A stretch of DNA of 64,000 nucleotides from Nymphaea colorata (taxonomy: Eukaryota; Streptophyta; Magnoliopsida; Nymphaeales; Nymphaeaceae): NCBI RefSeq assembly GCF_008831285.2, contig NC_045148.1:1858001-1922000 (forward strand), given 5' to 3'. The translations under genes were made by a program, and so were the position numbers. Positions within the stretch are counted from its first letter, which is position 1. Every line of letters starts with the position of its first letter. The notes below the pieces were generated by a model that searched no databases, had not been told where the DNA came from, and saw only the letters and a program-made list of their open reading frames with translations. Positions 11,104 to 23,660 of this stretch are shown here, piece after piece.

Positions 11104-14100
11104 ATGGCTGCAACAAACGTGGCATCTGATTTTTCGGTTGAACGAATACTCGTTCAAGAACAAGTACCAAGTTCAAAAATCACCTCTATTTTGTTAGATG
11201 GAATAAATTATCACTCTTGGTCGAAATCTGTTTCCTTATATCTTAGTGATAGATCAAAACTCAGATATGTTGATGCGGAAATTACTAAACCAGAAATTCA
11301 TGATGCTAAGTATAAGGAATGAAAATCGGTCAATGATATGGTTATGTCGTGGCTCTTCAATTTCACGGAATAAAAAATTGTTGAAAATTTTATGCTTGCT
11401 ACTACTGCCCTTGACATATGAATTAATGCTCAAGAAATGTTTGTTGAACAAAATAATGTGGCTCGGATGTATCAATTGTCTTGCTTAATTCATAGTCTAA
11501 AGAAAGATGATCTTTGCATTGCTTATTACTATGGTAAAATGAGACGTCTATGAGATGAATATGACCTATGTACCATGACTTACTCGGAGAATGCTCCATC
11601 AAAAAAGCTTAGAGAACATGAAAAAACCTTTCAACTTCTTCCTGGTCTTGGAAATGACTTTGAGCATCTCCTAAGTCAAATTCTTCTCTCGTTGGAATTA
11701 CCCTCAGTCAACAATATCTTATCTATGCTTATGAGAGAGACGTGTCATGAACTCAGATCAACACAAGCCACAAGCTATTCCATCAGTTGGTGGTTTAGAT
11801 AAGGCAACATATACTACTACCAATACTACTGCCTTTGCTGCCACCATGGGAAAGAAAGACAACAACAGTTTCCTTGGAAATAAACCAAGAAACCAAAATC
11901 GCAGCAAGTTCACCTGTACTTATTGTAAGAAGGACGGACATACCGGTGAGAGGTGCTGGATTTTGCACGGGAAGCCAGACCAACCTTTGATTCGTCGATC
12001 AAATGAACCTACTGCAACAACCCATTCCGCTGCTATAGAAAATGTTGACATGGTTGCTCGGTTGAAAATTATTACAGAACTTCTACAAAATGTCTGCAAA
12101 CAAAAGGAAACAATTGCTATGGTGGCCTATGCAACAAGTGCAAATACTTCAGGTATGTTTTCTACTCACTTTCATTGGGTTATTAACTCTGGAGCAAGTG
12201 AAAATGTGCATCTCAGTTATAGATCAATCAAATATTAAACGTGCACATGGAAATGACTATGTGATTATTGCAGATGGATCAAAGGTAAAAGTAGAGGGTA
12301 TTAGTAATGTTCATCTTCTTGATTGTGAACAAAATATTAATGCTCTAGTTGTTCCTAGTCTATCTACAAATTTATTATCCATTTCTAGGCTCACTAGGGA
12401 ATTGAACTGTGATGTTATATTCTCACCTCATGATGTGGGTTTTCAGGACAGATTGTCGAAGAAGATGATTGGTAAAAGAAGATTAGCTAAATGTTTATAT
12501 GTATTGGAACAAGAAAACAAAGCCATGGTTGCTAGACTTGATAGCTCATTGTGGCACAAAAGGTTAGGCCACCCCTCTAGCTATAAACTGAATTGTTTAT
12601 TTCCTACATATTATTATGATTGTCAAACATGTGATGTGTGTCGCTATGCTAAAATGAGTAGACTTCCCTTTCCAAAGTCTGATACTAATACTGAAAATTC
12701 CTTTGATTTGGTTCATTCTGACGTGTGGGGTCCGGCCCCTGTGGTCTCATATTCTGGTTTTCGGTATTATGTCACATTTATAGACGATTTCTCAAAGGTT
12801 ACATAGATTTATTTGCTTAAATCTAAAGTTGAAGTTTTCGATAAATTTCAAATGTTTTATAATATGGTGAAAAATCAATATGGAAAACAAATCAAAGTAT
12901 TAAGGACTGATAATGGTACTGAATACAAAATTTTTAAATTTGATCTTTTTGAAAAACAATGTGGCATTGATCATCAATTCACTTGTGTGGGCACTCCTTA
13001 ACAAAATGGAGTCGCCGAAAGGGAAAATCGGCATCTTCTTGAAGTTGCTCGTGCTTTATTATTTCAAATGAATGTCCCTAAGATTTATTGGAGTGATGCC
13101 ATCATGAATGCTTGTTATATTACTAACAGATTACCTAGCAAAAATCTTCAGGATCATGCGCCCCTTGAAATTTTGAAGGGACATAAGCTCAATTTAAACC
13201 ACATGCGAACCTTTGGATGTATTGCTTTTGTTTCTAGGCAGTGACAAAACATAGATAAACTTAGTAGTGGTGCTCTTAAATGTATTTTTCGAGGGTATTC
13301 TATATCACAAAAAGGATACCGATGTTATTGTATAAAAGAAAAATGACTTTTTTATGTCGAGAGATGTTGTGTTTGATGAAAACACACCTTACTTTCATCA
13401 CCCAATACCAGAAAATCGTATTATGAAAGAAAATTTTCCTCCTACATCTAACGTTCTTGATGAGACTTGCCTTCAGGGGGAGATCGTGCTACCAACTATG
13501 GATCCTTACAATGAGTTTACAGTCATAAGAAGAAACCAAAATTCACGAGAAGGATTTCAAGAGGCCAATACTGAAATTGCAGCTCCAGACCATCAGAACG
13601 ATACCCAAACCACTATAGTGGCTGCCAGTGAAAATGACACCCAAATCACTATGAGAAGATCAGAGCAACAAGTCAAGCCACCTACTCCGTTATCAGATTA
13701 CATCACTTATACTTCTACAAGCTATCCTATCGAACATTATATTGAATACGAGAAGATTAACCACATGTATAGAGCATATATATCAAGAGTCTCTAATTGT
13801 TTAGAGCCAACTACATATGAAGAAGCCAAAAGAGACTCGATGTGGTTAAAAGCCATGGATGAAGAACTTAGTGCCTTACATCAAAACAAAACTTGAGATA
13901 TTGTTACGCTACCTCCAGGAAAAAAGGCTGTTGGGTGTCGTTGGGTGTTTAAAATAAAATACAAAAGCGATGAAAGTATTGAAAGATACAAGGCCAGACT
14001 TGTCGTAAAAGGGTATACACAGACTCAAGGCTTAGATTATGAAGAGACCTTTGCGCCTATAGCAAAAATGGATACAATAAGGGTGATATTATCAGTTGCA

Positions 14101-15247
14101 TGCAATTATAATTGGCCCTTATATCAACTTGATGTTAAAAACGCTTTTCTGCAAGGAGATTTGAAAGAAGAAGTGTACATGAATCTTTCTCCTGGACATC
14201 CTCAAGAAGCTAAGAAAAAATTGGTGTGCAAGCTTTACAATGCAATCTATGGCTTGAAACAATCTCCAAGGGCATGGCACTATCGGTTGAGTAATTTCTT
14301 AGAAGAACATGGTTTCGTAAGAAACAATGCTGACAACTCTTTATTTATCAAATGAAAGGATGGTAATCTGGTTATCGTACTAGTATATGTAGATGACATT
14401 ATCGTGACAAGGACTGATGAAGAAAAGATCTTGAGAACTAAAGAACTGCTTCGCAATGTTTTTGACATAAAGGATCTGAGAAAGCTTCGTTATTTTTTAG
14501 GCATTGAAATTGCTCACTCAAGCAAGGGTCTATTGCTCTCTCAAAGAAGATATACCTTAGACTTGCTTAAAGAAGTCGGAAAAATTGGGTGCAAGCCAGT
14601 ACAGACCCCAATTGAAGTTGGACAAAAAGTTGAAATTACTCAAGATGATCCAGTCTGTAACAAGGAAGGCTACCAACAAATAGTAGAAAAACTTATATAC
14701 TTGACTATTACTAGACCGGACATAACCTATGCAGTCTGTGTTGCTAGCCAGTGTATGCATGCACCCACAGAACATCATTGGAAAATTGTTCATCGCATTC
14801 TGCAATACTCAACAGGAACTCCAGGACAAGGCATATGGTATAAAAGGAATGGTCATCATCAAATTCAAGGATTCACTGATGCTGATTGGGCAGGGAATTC
14901 AGACAGAAAATCTACAATTGGCTACTGTGTGTTTGTTGGAGGAAATATTGTGTCTTGGAAAAGAAAAAAACAGAGTGTTGTGTCCAGATCTTTCTATGCC
15001 TTTGCACTGTGATAATCAGGCCGCTATTCATATTTCAGCAAATTCAGTTTTTCATGAAAGAACCAAACATGTAGAAATAGATTGTCACTATGTTCGTGAG
15101 AAAGTACAAAAATGCGAAATATCTACCCCCTACATCAGAAGTTCAGAACAGTTGGCCGACAGGCTCACTAAGGGCTTGACTCGAGAGTTACATCAGAAAA
15201 TATTGAGCAGGTGGGGATGTATAAATATCTACACCCCACTTGAGGGG
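11104..15247 (+). pseudogene. copia gag-pol polyprotein, multiply broken
   Basis: Starts at the ATG at 11104. Gag is followed by a CCHC knuckle at 11915-11956 (CTYCKKDGHTGERC). The protease reads WVINSGAS at about 12176, with Asn where the catalytic Asp should be. Next come the integrase HKRLGHPS zinc-binding start (about 12552), HSDVWGP and LRTDNGTEY, then NGVAERENRH after an in-frame TAA near 12998. Reverse transcriptase follows (RWVFKIKYKSD, QLDVKNAFLQGDL, YGLKQSPRAW, LVYVDDIIVT), and then RNase H ([26 protein letters not shown]). Stops at 11322, 11553, 12804, 13894 and 14355 and a frameshift near 12215 break it. A deletion near 15000 removes the middle of RNase H, joining SRSFYAFAL to [10 protein letters not shown]. 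Not able to move on its own. Confidence 0.9.
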
Positions 15248-15250
15248 GAG

Positions 15251-15595
15251 TGTTGAAAATGATGGTTGCCGTTTTTATCTCCCACCCGTTGAATCATTAA
15301 CGTTGAGAGGAACGTTGGACAAGCGTTGGAGAATGATCTCCTTTGGAAATTCCTATACTGCCATGAAGACCTACCTTAATGCTAATGTTGCCTTGTTAAG
15401 AGCCTTTGCTATGCTCGTTCCCCTTTTTTGTTCCTTAATGGGATTAGAACATTATATTATGTATAATTTTCTATGCACAACACAATGAAGAAAATCACAC
15501 GAGGGGTGTGAAGCTGTTTGTCGTGGACCTATGTTTGATTGACCGAACCACGTAAAATTGTGTCCTTTTTTTTATTATTTGATTTATTTTCTACA
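15251..15595 (+). repeat. 3' LTR of the copia element
   Basis: 345 bp, starts TGTTGAAAATGATGG after the polypurine tract and ends TTTTCTACA, aligned along its whole length with the 5' LTR. Confidence 0.92.
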
Positions 15596-16304
15596 CAAGA
15601 CAAACTAATGAATTCCATAAAATTGAAAAAGTTTACCACAGACACTCTCTCTCTCTCTCATGTCGAGAATAATAGACTAAGTAGTGGATCAGTCAAAGTG
15701 TTTATGCTGGGCAGGACGCATTCTTCAACAAAAGAAACAACACTTTTGAATTTTAAAACATTTTTGTTCCGTCTTTTTCCCTGTTTGATGACCGCCACTT
15801 TTGTCTTGCTACTTCGACAATGCACAAGACTTTTTGGTATTGCGGCCAAAACAAGTTAGTATTTTAAACTTAAGTGGTAAATGTGGTTTTCTGAGATGCA
15901 TCTTATGCTGCTATATTTCCTCCTCTCCACTTAGCACCGGCTACATCTTGACACTCACTAAAATAAGGAAATCAATGCTTTCGAAACGGCATAAAATCAT
16001 TCTGTATTAGGTTACCAGCTGATTTGAATGACCTTTGTGTTCCACAAGTTGCAAATTTACTCAACGATCCAGTTAAATGTTCCTAGTGTATAAACCCTCT
16101 GCATAGCCAGTTTCTGGCTTCAAAGCCTCGGCTCGAATGTCGATAAACCAATGCCATGCCGGATCTAAAATACAAACATTTACTATGCTATAAAAGTTAA
16201 TAAGTGGGTGCATTAATTTTATTGTAGTCAGTGTCAAGAGTGTCATGTGTCGATTCTTATTATAATGGCTTTTAATATTCCTTTTAAAGGCATTATTTTC
16301 CCTG
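15596..16304. other. intergenic or intronic debris of copy 2
   Basis: No coding match is visible. The piece just before 16305 (ATTCTTATTATAATGGCTTTTAATATTCC...) resembles the end of intron 2 in the sister genes. A (CT)n run lies at about 15648-15659. The rest of exon 2 is absent, so it was lost in addition to the retrotransposon insertion. Confidence 0.5.
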
Positions 16305-16983
16305 CAATTAGAGCATACGAGGAGCTTGCTATAAGAACATCGGAGGCGGCTAAGAAATCAATTCCAGACAAATTTTTCAGGGGAAGAACTGTCAGATTTT
16401 GCCCGAGTCGAGAAACGGAATCATCCTGCTATCGTGAAGGTACCCACTTAAAAACTTTTCTGAGGTGTAATGAATGGGTTCCGGGGCGGGGTTAAAAATT
16501 CTTTTTAGGAAGGACTTAATAGTATTTTCAAAATTTGTAAAGTAATAATTTTTAGATTTTTTACATATGTAAGAAGTTTAAAATTTTCAAAAAGATATGT
16601 ATAATTTTTTTTTTTTTTTTTCCCTAAGATGTGAGGGCCCTTAACAGCCACCCCTGAATAACACCCATGAGGCCATGGCTTCCTGAACCCAGACAGACTC
16701 CGCCGGAACCCGGCTGGGCTGCCTCGGATCCTTTTGTTTGACTTTGTTGGCTTGTTCAGACAAGGGTTTCTGGAGTGATGACCAGTGAACCGTTCATGCT
16801 GAACCTGGACTGTGACATGTTTGTGGACAACCCCAAGACGCTGTACCATGCCCTGTGCCTGTTGTTAGGGTTTGAGTCGGAGGCTCAGATTGGGTTCGTT
16901 CGTGCAGTTTCTACAGACGTTCCATGGTGCGCTCAAGGACGATCGATATGGGAACCAACTAAAGGTGTTCAACAAGGTGCGCC
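16305..16983 (+). pseudogene. CslH copy 2, 3' remnant (exons 3 and 5 only)
   Basis: Exon 3 (about 16309-16439) aligns with the RAYEELA...EAAKKSIPDKF segment but has one extra T in the AAATTTTTCAGGGG run, a frameshift. Exon 4 is deleted. Intron 4 and exon 5 follow (from about 16766), with [24 protein letters not shown] and a 4-nt duplication (GTTCGTTCGTG) that shifts the frame before the FPQTFHG motif. Exons 6-9 are absent, and the upstream region of copy 3 begins soon after. This is a dead remnant that preserves the DCD-encoding exon. Confidence 0.87.
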
Positions 16984-17505
16984 ATTGTAAAGCCTCAAGT
17001 TTAAATCAATTGTGTCAAGTATGACGAAAATAACACCATGAGTAGACACTTTGAGTAGCCGATCTAAGTCTAGTGAGGACATCACATGTGATTGAAGCTA
17101 GGTCTAATTGCATTGAAATGGGACGCTTGAAGGAGTGGTGCCGGCCAATTTATTACACGATTGTGGGTGGACCTCAGTCTAGTTATATATGACGGTTACA
17201 TGTACCTACCTATAATTAAAATGCTCCCCACAATGATCAGGAAAAAGGCATTGGTTGCGGCACCTACGAGGACAAGTCTCTTTCTTTATTTCACTTCAAA
17301 ATGTTAGGTCTCACACTGTTTTAGTAATTATAAAATAGACCTGTGTTGTTACGGTTTGAATCGGCTCAAATTACTAAAAGTTATTTAACTAAAAATATAA
17401 AAATATAAAGCTAATTACAAATAAAAGACTCAAATATCTAAAAAGTTTACATATACAGAAAGACAGAGAAAGGGGAAGAGGAAGGGGAGGAAAGGGAGGG
17501 AGACG
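16984..17505 (+). promoter_or_regulatory. upstream region of CslH copy 3, with a shortened proximal promoter
   Basis: Homologous to the flank of copy 5 down to the CAAATATCTAAAAA block. About 355 bp present in copy 5 (roughly 40462-40815) are then missing, and the match resumes at GTTTACATATACAG. At the TATA position copy 3 reads TACATATA (17448-17455), where copies 4 and 5 read TATATATA. A purine-rich leader runs to the ATG at 17506. Confidence 0.6.
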
Positions 17506-20498
17506 ATGTCGGGGTCAGCTGGTCTTCCTGTGCAGGAGAGGGTAGAACACCCCAACACAGTGGAGAGGGTGTTTCTCTCCATCCTCTCAGTTCTCATCCT
17601 GTGCTTGCTCCTCTACCGGCTGGCCGTCCTGCCGGAGCTGCCTGGCGGTGCCGCCTTCGGAGTGGGGCTGGCTGCCTTTCTGTGCGAGTGTTGGTTCGCC
17701 TTTATGTGGGTGTTGTCCCTCAACTACAAGTGGCACTTCGTCGAGAACAGGACCTTCCCCGACCGTCTCTTTCAGAGGTGAGATAGACCACGAATCTACA
17801 GAAACACATTCCCACACACACACAACCATGAAAGTCCATGCAACTACGAAATCAGTTACTCCAAAAGCTCTGGAATTTGCAGGTTGAAATCATCTGAGGA
17901 GTTTCCTCCCATGGATGTGTTCGTCACCACAGCCGATCCGGTGATGGAGCCTCCCATCATCACCGTCAACACCGTACTCTCCATTCTCGCCGTTGATTAC
18001 CCAGCTTCGAAGATCGCCTGCTACGTGTCCGATGACGGTTGCTCGTCCATCACCTTCTTCTCCCTAATAGAGGCCTCCAAATTTGCTCATTCATGGGTTC
18101 CCTTCTGCAAGAAGTATGGAGTAAAGTGCAGGGCTCCCTTCAAGTACTTCTCTCAGTTTCAAACTGACCACAATCCATCCTCCACTTTCCATCAAGAGTG
18201 GAAAGAGATGAAGGTAAAAATGTTTTATGTTGATGAAATAGACAAAAAACTGGTCTATTTTCCCCCTTTTTTCTGCAATTTATTTTTATGAAATTTGAAA
18301 AAAAAAAAGAAACGTGTTGGGCATGTGGTGTTTACCTGGCGAGAATGCCATGACCCGGCAATTACCTAAAACTTTCACTTCACTCCTTGTCTTCTTCGTA
18401 AAACGCTGTATCTAAAGTGTTATCTTACTAGGTTTTGGGCAACACATGCCATGCAGCCTCGGGCTCGATCGTGAACTGATCGAACCATGTCGATCTTGCT
18501 TTTGTCTTCTCTTGAGAGGAGATTGATATTAAATGGCCGGCACCACCCAAAGAAAGAGATTGAAGTTACCAATGTTGTTTACAAAAACAAATGCAGGAAT
18601 ATTCGCTTGGGAACTTGGACAAAGCCTGTTCGCTCGCAGTAAAATAGTTTTCCATTTTCTCAAAATTTTATGTACATGTGTGGAGATATTGGAAACTTGT
18701 TCACAAGTTAGACAAAAATCAAGAGTTGTTCATAATGCAGCCAATTCAAGAGTGTCATGTGTCAGTTTTCATTGTAATCGTTTTTAATATTTTTTTTAAC
18801 GACATTACTTTCCCTGCATGTAGAGATCATACGAGGAGCTTGCTAAGAAGATATCGGAGGCGGCTCACAAATCAATCCCAGCAAAATTTTCAGGACAAGA
18901 ATTTTCAGATTTTGCCCAAGTCGAGAAGCGGAATCATCCTGCTATCGTGAAGGTACCTAGTCAAAGCTTTTTTGGCTGTAGTGAATGGGTGCAAGGGTGG
19001 AGCCAGATTTTTTTTTTCCTTTTTTAAGAGAAAAATAACAATTTTTTAGAATCTTTACATATAACAAGTTTAAAATTTTCAAAAATATATGTATAACTTT
19101 ATCAAACACTGGTGAGATTGCCCGTGCCCAGGGTTTACATTGTTTCATGTCCTAATGAGATAGCTTCTTAATTTCTTGGTGTGAAATCAGATTATAAACG
19201 AGCACAAGGGAAGAGAAGATGATCAGGTGCCACACTTGATTTACGTATCCAGAGAGAAACGACCTTCACACGCACACCACTTCAAAGCAGGAGCCATGAA
19301 CGTTCTGGTATTGACCAAGGCCCATGTCTCCCTGAACCCAGACGGCTCAGCCGCCTCAAATCCTTTTGTTTGACTTGGTTGACTTGGTTGGCTTGTTCAG
19401 ACTAGGGTTTCTGGAGTGATGACCAATGCACCGTTCATGCTAAACCTGGACTGTGACATGTTTGTGAACGACCCCAAGGCGTTGTACCATGCCCTGTGCC
19501 TCTTGCTGGGGTTTGAGTCAGAGACGCAGAGTGGGTTCGTGCAGTTTCCACAGACGTTCCATGGTGCGCTCAAGGACGACCCATATGGGAACCAACTCAA
19601 GGTGTTGCTCAAGGTGCGTCATTCTAAAGCCTCAAGTTTAAATCAATTGTGTCAAGTTTGACCAAATTATAAGTGGCGGAGCACTTTGAGTCGCCGACTA
19701 GAGTCTGGTGTGGGCATTTGCAAGTGATTACAGGTAAGTCTAGCCCCATTTCAATGGGGTGTTTGAAGGGCGAGTCTGGTGTGGGCATTGCATGTGATTG
19801 AAGGTAGGTCTAGCTGCATTGCATTTCAATGAGGTGTTTGAAGGGCTGGTGTGGGCACTGGCTCACCCAAAGGTAAAACTCTCGAGAACAACTGGCCACC
19901 TACACACTGGTGACACGTTATGTGCACCAAATTGCTCGGGCTACTTTCAATATTAGTGAAGACAACAATTACCGTGCCATGTTGAAATCCAAGGGTGGAT
20001 GGAGGGGGGCCCACATTGGCATTGGCCCCACCCAAGCTAATTGGTAACAAGAAGATTTACACTAAATAAATTAAAAATTTGTAGTTGCGTAATGTATTTT
20101 TTGGATTTGAGTTTACTTCGAGCCTATCTGGATAAGTTCATTAGATTGTTTGGCCGACCCCCAAAAAAAGTCCTCGTTCTATCCTTGTTGAAATCGACAA
20201 TTAGAACTCAGAAGTCCTAGTTCTTTCTCTGTTTTCTAAATAAAGATGAATGAACGAACATCTGATTCGCCTTTGTTTTACTAAGTTTCACATGTGAGTG
20301 CAGCATCTCATGCCAGGGAGTAACGCATGTCAAGGGCCCATGTATGGGGGCACATGCTGTTTCCACCGAAGGAAAGTCATTTACGGTCAGCAACCCCGAG
20401 AGCGTCTACAAGCAAAGGACGGACCCCACAACTACCAATTTGCTAATGGTGCAGGCTATTCATTCTTTTTTCATACAATCTTTATCACGAGTTAGTGC

Positions 20499-20591
<93 letters not shown>

Positions 20592-23005
20592 TCTATGTAG
20601 AGTTACTCAGCCATCTAATTAGTGTCGTCTATCTGATATAAATAGATGGTTGAAAGAAAAATATGAAGAAAAAAGTGAGAATTAATAATAGATGAGTAAA
20701 ATGTCTAACATTTTTCTCATTGTTTTTCTCGTGACTATTCATCATGTTGGATCGAATGGTCCTGGTTAGATGGTTGGATGATTCTAAAAAACAAAATTCA
20801 CTAGTTAAAACACATGTATAATGGAAACTCAGGGCGCCAAAATGGGATGTGTGGCATGGAAGAAGCATTGGCAGCCATATTTGGAGGCAACCAGCCCTTA
20901 ATTGAATCAGCACTTAGATCAGCCTCTGAAGGCAGAGCCCTCGTCGACCCTTCTCCCTCACAGACCCTTTCAAGTTCTTTGGAAGCAGCCATTGCAGTGT
21001 CTGCTTGTGATTATGAAGACAACACCCTATGGGGCAAACAGGTTCTTTCTCTCTCAAACAATTGACTAGATGACATTTTCCAATGAGATATTATAGAGTT
21101 GATTTTAGTGAGTCAGATTATAAGTTATCTTCTGGTTAATCTCTCAATGGCTTGTAGTGCTTTCAATTTCCCTTCCCTCGATAAACTAATGCAATTCAAA
21201 GCGTGTTCTGTTGCAAAATAACAATAGAAAACCATGTTTAGTTTTTGCCATCCACGCATCTGCAAACATGCTTCAGAGAAAGGGCCTACAGGGCAGGGAA
21301 TAACTTTTCAAAAATAAAAAAATTGATTCATGTTTTTGAAAAAAACTCTTACTTCCCCTTAAAATTAAGATCTCCCTGATTTTGCTTTTGGCATGTGCAG
21401 TTCATTCTGGGTTCATGCGCTTTAATGTGTTTGTGCTTAATGCACCAATTCTAATGGACTAGTTTTTTTTCCAGGTTGGTTGGGATTATGGATCAACAGT
21501 AGAGGACGTCATGACAGGGTGTAGGATCCACTCCTCGGGCTGGAACTCAGTCTTATGTTTCCCTGATCCACCAGCATTTCTTGGCGCCGCGCCGTCTACC
21601 GGACCCGACTCCTTGGTCCAGCAGAAGAGATGGGCCACCGGTTTGCTTGAAATTCTCATCAGCAGACGGAACCCCCTGAGGGCTACAGTGAGGGAGAAGC
21701 TGCAACTGAGACAATGCATGGTCTATCTCAGTGTGTTGTTGTGGGCAGCCCGATCTGTACCCGAACTTTGCTACGCTATTCTGCCTGCATTATGCATATT
21801 CACAAACACCTCCATCTTCCCTAAGGTATCATCTCTCTTTCCCCTCTTATTCAAGTAGTCATGTGATCAGGTCTACTGAGGTACCATTTTCAGGTTTTGG
21901 CTAGGAGCCTGTCTGGTCTTAGATCGTCATATCCAGGACACAAGGGGTTGTGTTCGACTCATTGCATGATCAGTGCTCCAATTTAAGTCCGTAAGAAAAT
22001 TTTCAAAAAAGGTAAAATCTTATAACAAGGGAAGAACAAAGTTTATGTGCAAAACATTGTGAAGATATCAGGATATATGAAGAGTTGTCAAAAATCTAAA
22101 GATTTATAAAAGAGAAGGAAACACGAAGAGCTATGTGAATGTAATGTGAATACTCCTTTGATACTTGAAAATGTTAAAACTTTTTAAAATTATGGCATGT
22201 TATTGGTGTGTTCATGTTTCTAATATATCCCCACAAGAATTGTGGTTCGAAAATTGGATGCAATTTTAGACGCCACCTGAACTTAAACAAATTTGAGTCC
22301 TTATAAAAAGATCCAAATCGTTTGATGGATAAACCTAGTCGCCGTTATGCGTAAATTTGACTAAGTTGGGACTGGCCGAAATGCACTTTGAGACAACTAA
22401 TTTGAATCAAAGTGGATCCAGTAGGCAGATGACGGTACAACTAAGTTCTGGTGGCATCCTCTGTCTTGCAGATAACTGATCCAGAATTCAAACTACCGGC
22501 TGCGGTTTTCATCATCTTCAATATTTACACACTCGTGGAATACCTTCTTTGTGGTCTATCACTGCGGGAATGGTGGAACAATCAGAGAATGGCCAAGATT
22601 GTGAGTTCAACTGCCTGGTTGTTTGGTCTCCTAGCTGTGTTGCTAAAGGTTTTTGGGGTCTCAGAGACGGTGTTCGAGCTCACTCGCAAAGATGATTTGG
22701 AAGGTGCACCGACTGAGGCAGGGAAGTTCATTTTCGACTCGTCGGCCATTTACGTGCCTGCAACTACGCTGCTCTTTGTGAACTTGGCGGCTCTGGCTCT
22801 AGGCCTAGCCAAGGTGGCGATGGAAATGGAAGCTTCTGCTAATGTGGGAGAGTTGGTGTGTTGTGCTTGGGTAGTTCTGAGCTTCCTGCCCTTCGTAAAG
22901 GGACTCTTTAGACGTGGGCAGCATGGTATTCCTTGGCCAACGATTTGCAAGTCCGGCACGGCCACTTTCATCTTCGTCTGCTTATGCAGGTGGTTCTCAA
23001 ATTAA
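17506..23005 (+). CDS. cellulose synthase-like H (CslH) copy 3, intact, 766 aa in nine exons
   Basis: Exons 17506-17777, 17883-18213, 18824-18952, 19191-19307, 19401-19613, 20304-20448, 20833-21041, 21475-21825, 22472-23005; all GT-AG, sum 2301 nt, no internal stop. The product is a GT2 membrane glycan synthase expected in the ER/Golgi, moving glucose from UDP-Glc to a growing beta-glucan; rice and barley CslH makes mixed-linkage glucan. Helices lie at residues about 22-42 and 49-72. Catalytic motifs are D141-D142-G143, D300-C-D302, E482-D483 (VED rather than the usual TED) and QQKRW at 521-525, followed by a C-terminal bundle of about six helices. Length is normal for CslH (about 750). Gly to Cys in the usual GTGCFHRR gives GTCCFHRR. 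The start is the only Met before the first helix and is shared with copies 4 and 5. The promoter is shortened relative to copy 5. The clade call is firm; the product polysaccharide is inferred. Confidence 0.93.
20502..20586. repeat. long (AT)n microsatellite in intron 6 of CslH copy 3
   Basis: About 85 bp of uninterrupted alternating AT, the longest in the window, next to a MITE (20598-20786). The length in an assembly may be uncertain. Confidence 0.95.
20598..20786. mobile_element. MITE-like element in intron 6 of CslH copy 3
   Basis: About 189 bp bounded by imperfect inverted ends TAGAGTTACTCAGCCATCTA and (read on the other strand) TAGAATCATCCAACCATCTA, 16 of 22 positions shared. The interior has no coding potential. 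Related copies lie at 43702-43891, 62382-62475 (partial) and 62853-63012. It sits beside (AT)n, suggesting preference for TA-rich targets. Confidence 0.65.
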
Positions 23006-23273
23006 TGACTGGACTTAAGGCCAATTCATGAATAATCTTCCAGCCTTGCAAAGATGCTTCTTCATATTTTCATATATTACTGTCGCACCAGATTTACCAA
23101 GATATATGCATATGGCTGGTGCAACAGGAGATGCTCAATGGTTGTGGCGTTACGCAAGATATTTTGCTGTTACAATAATTATACAGAATGTTAAATAAGG
23201 ATTTAGTTGCTATCGTATGGCAACTAAACCTCATCTTTACTCAAGACTAATTTAAAAGAAATCTGATATACAC
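23006..23273 (+). other. 3' flank of CslH copy 3
   Basis: Almost the same as 9158-9419 behind copy 1, giving the shared 3' UTR of this pair. Confidence 0.6.
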
Positions 23274-23660
23274 CCTCAAGTTGAGATGTGTAAGTTTGTG
23301 ACATCCAAATTGCTAGCTTACATTTGAAATATGTCTCGCCATAGTGGTTTTGTGAATTAAGATGTCTATCAATTGTAAATGAGCCTGCACACATGATCTG
23401 GATGGATAATGCCATTCTGGATTTTTCTCTCGTAAAATGACAACATCAAGCTCTATATGGTTGGTGCCTTCATGAAATATAGGATTTGGAGATACTTGTG
23501 AAGCAGCTTGATTATTGCAATATAGGTAAATTGGTTCAATATGATGCTGACCTACGTCAGCCAACAACACTCAGAGCCATATAGTTTCACTTGACGTCAT
23601 CGCTATATATTTTGCGTTGGTAGAATATTCAAAGTGGGTTACATATGCCACCAACATGCA
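23274..23660 (-). mobile_element. copia RNase H C-terminal fragment
   Basis: On the reverse strand it reads STNAKYIAMTSSETIWL, then LYCNNQAASQVSPNPIF and HEGTNHIELD. These correspond to the copia RNase H core and its ERTKHIEID-type motif, with a stop between the two parts. It belongs with the reverse transcriptase fragment at 24130-24620 as one reverse-oriented remnant, interrupted by a fold-back element. Confidence 0.75.

Larger units (their letters stand above)
10707..15595 (+). mobile_element. near full-length but degenerate Ty1/copia retrotransposon inside CslH copy 2
   Basis: Two direct LTRs (10707-11065 and 15251-15595) start TGTTGAAAATG and end TTTTCTACA. Between them are a primer-binding site for initiator tRNA-Met at 11066-11077 (TGGTATCAGAGC), a degenerate gag-pol, and a polypurine tract (GAGGGGGAG) just before the 3' LTR. 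Domain order is gag, CCHC knuckle, protease, integrase, reverse transcriptase, RNase H, which is the copia order. Flanking 5-mers are AAAGA and CAAGA, a target duplication with one mismatch. The LTRs differ by roughly twenty substitutions by eye plus a 14-16 bp tandem duplication in the left one, so the insertion is old. Same orientation as the CslH array. Confidence 0.93.

Noticed and set aside
20344-20622. Frame with long Tyr-Ile repeat (YIYIYI)
   Set aside because: Simply the (AT)n microsatellite translated.
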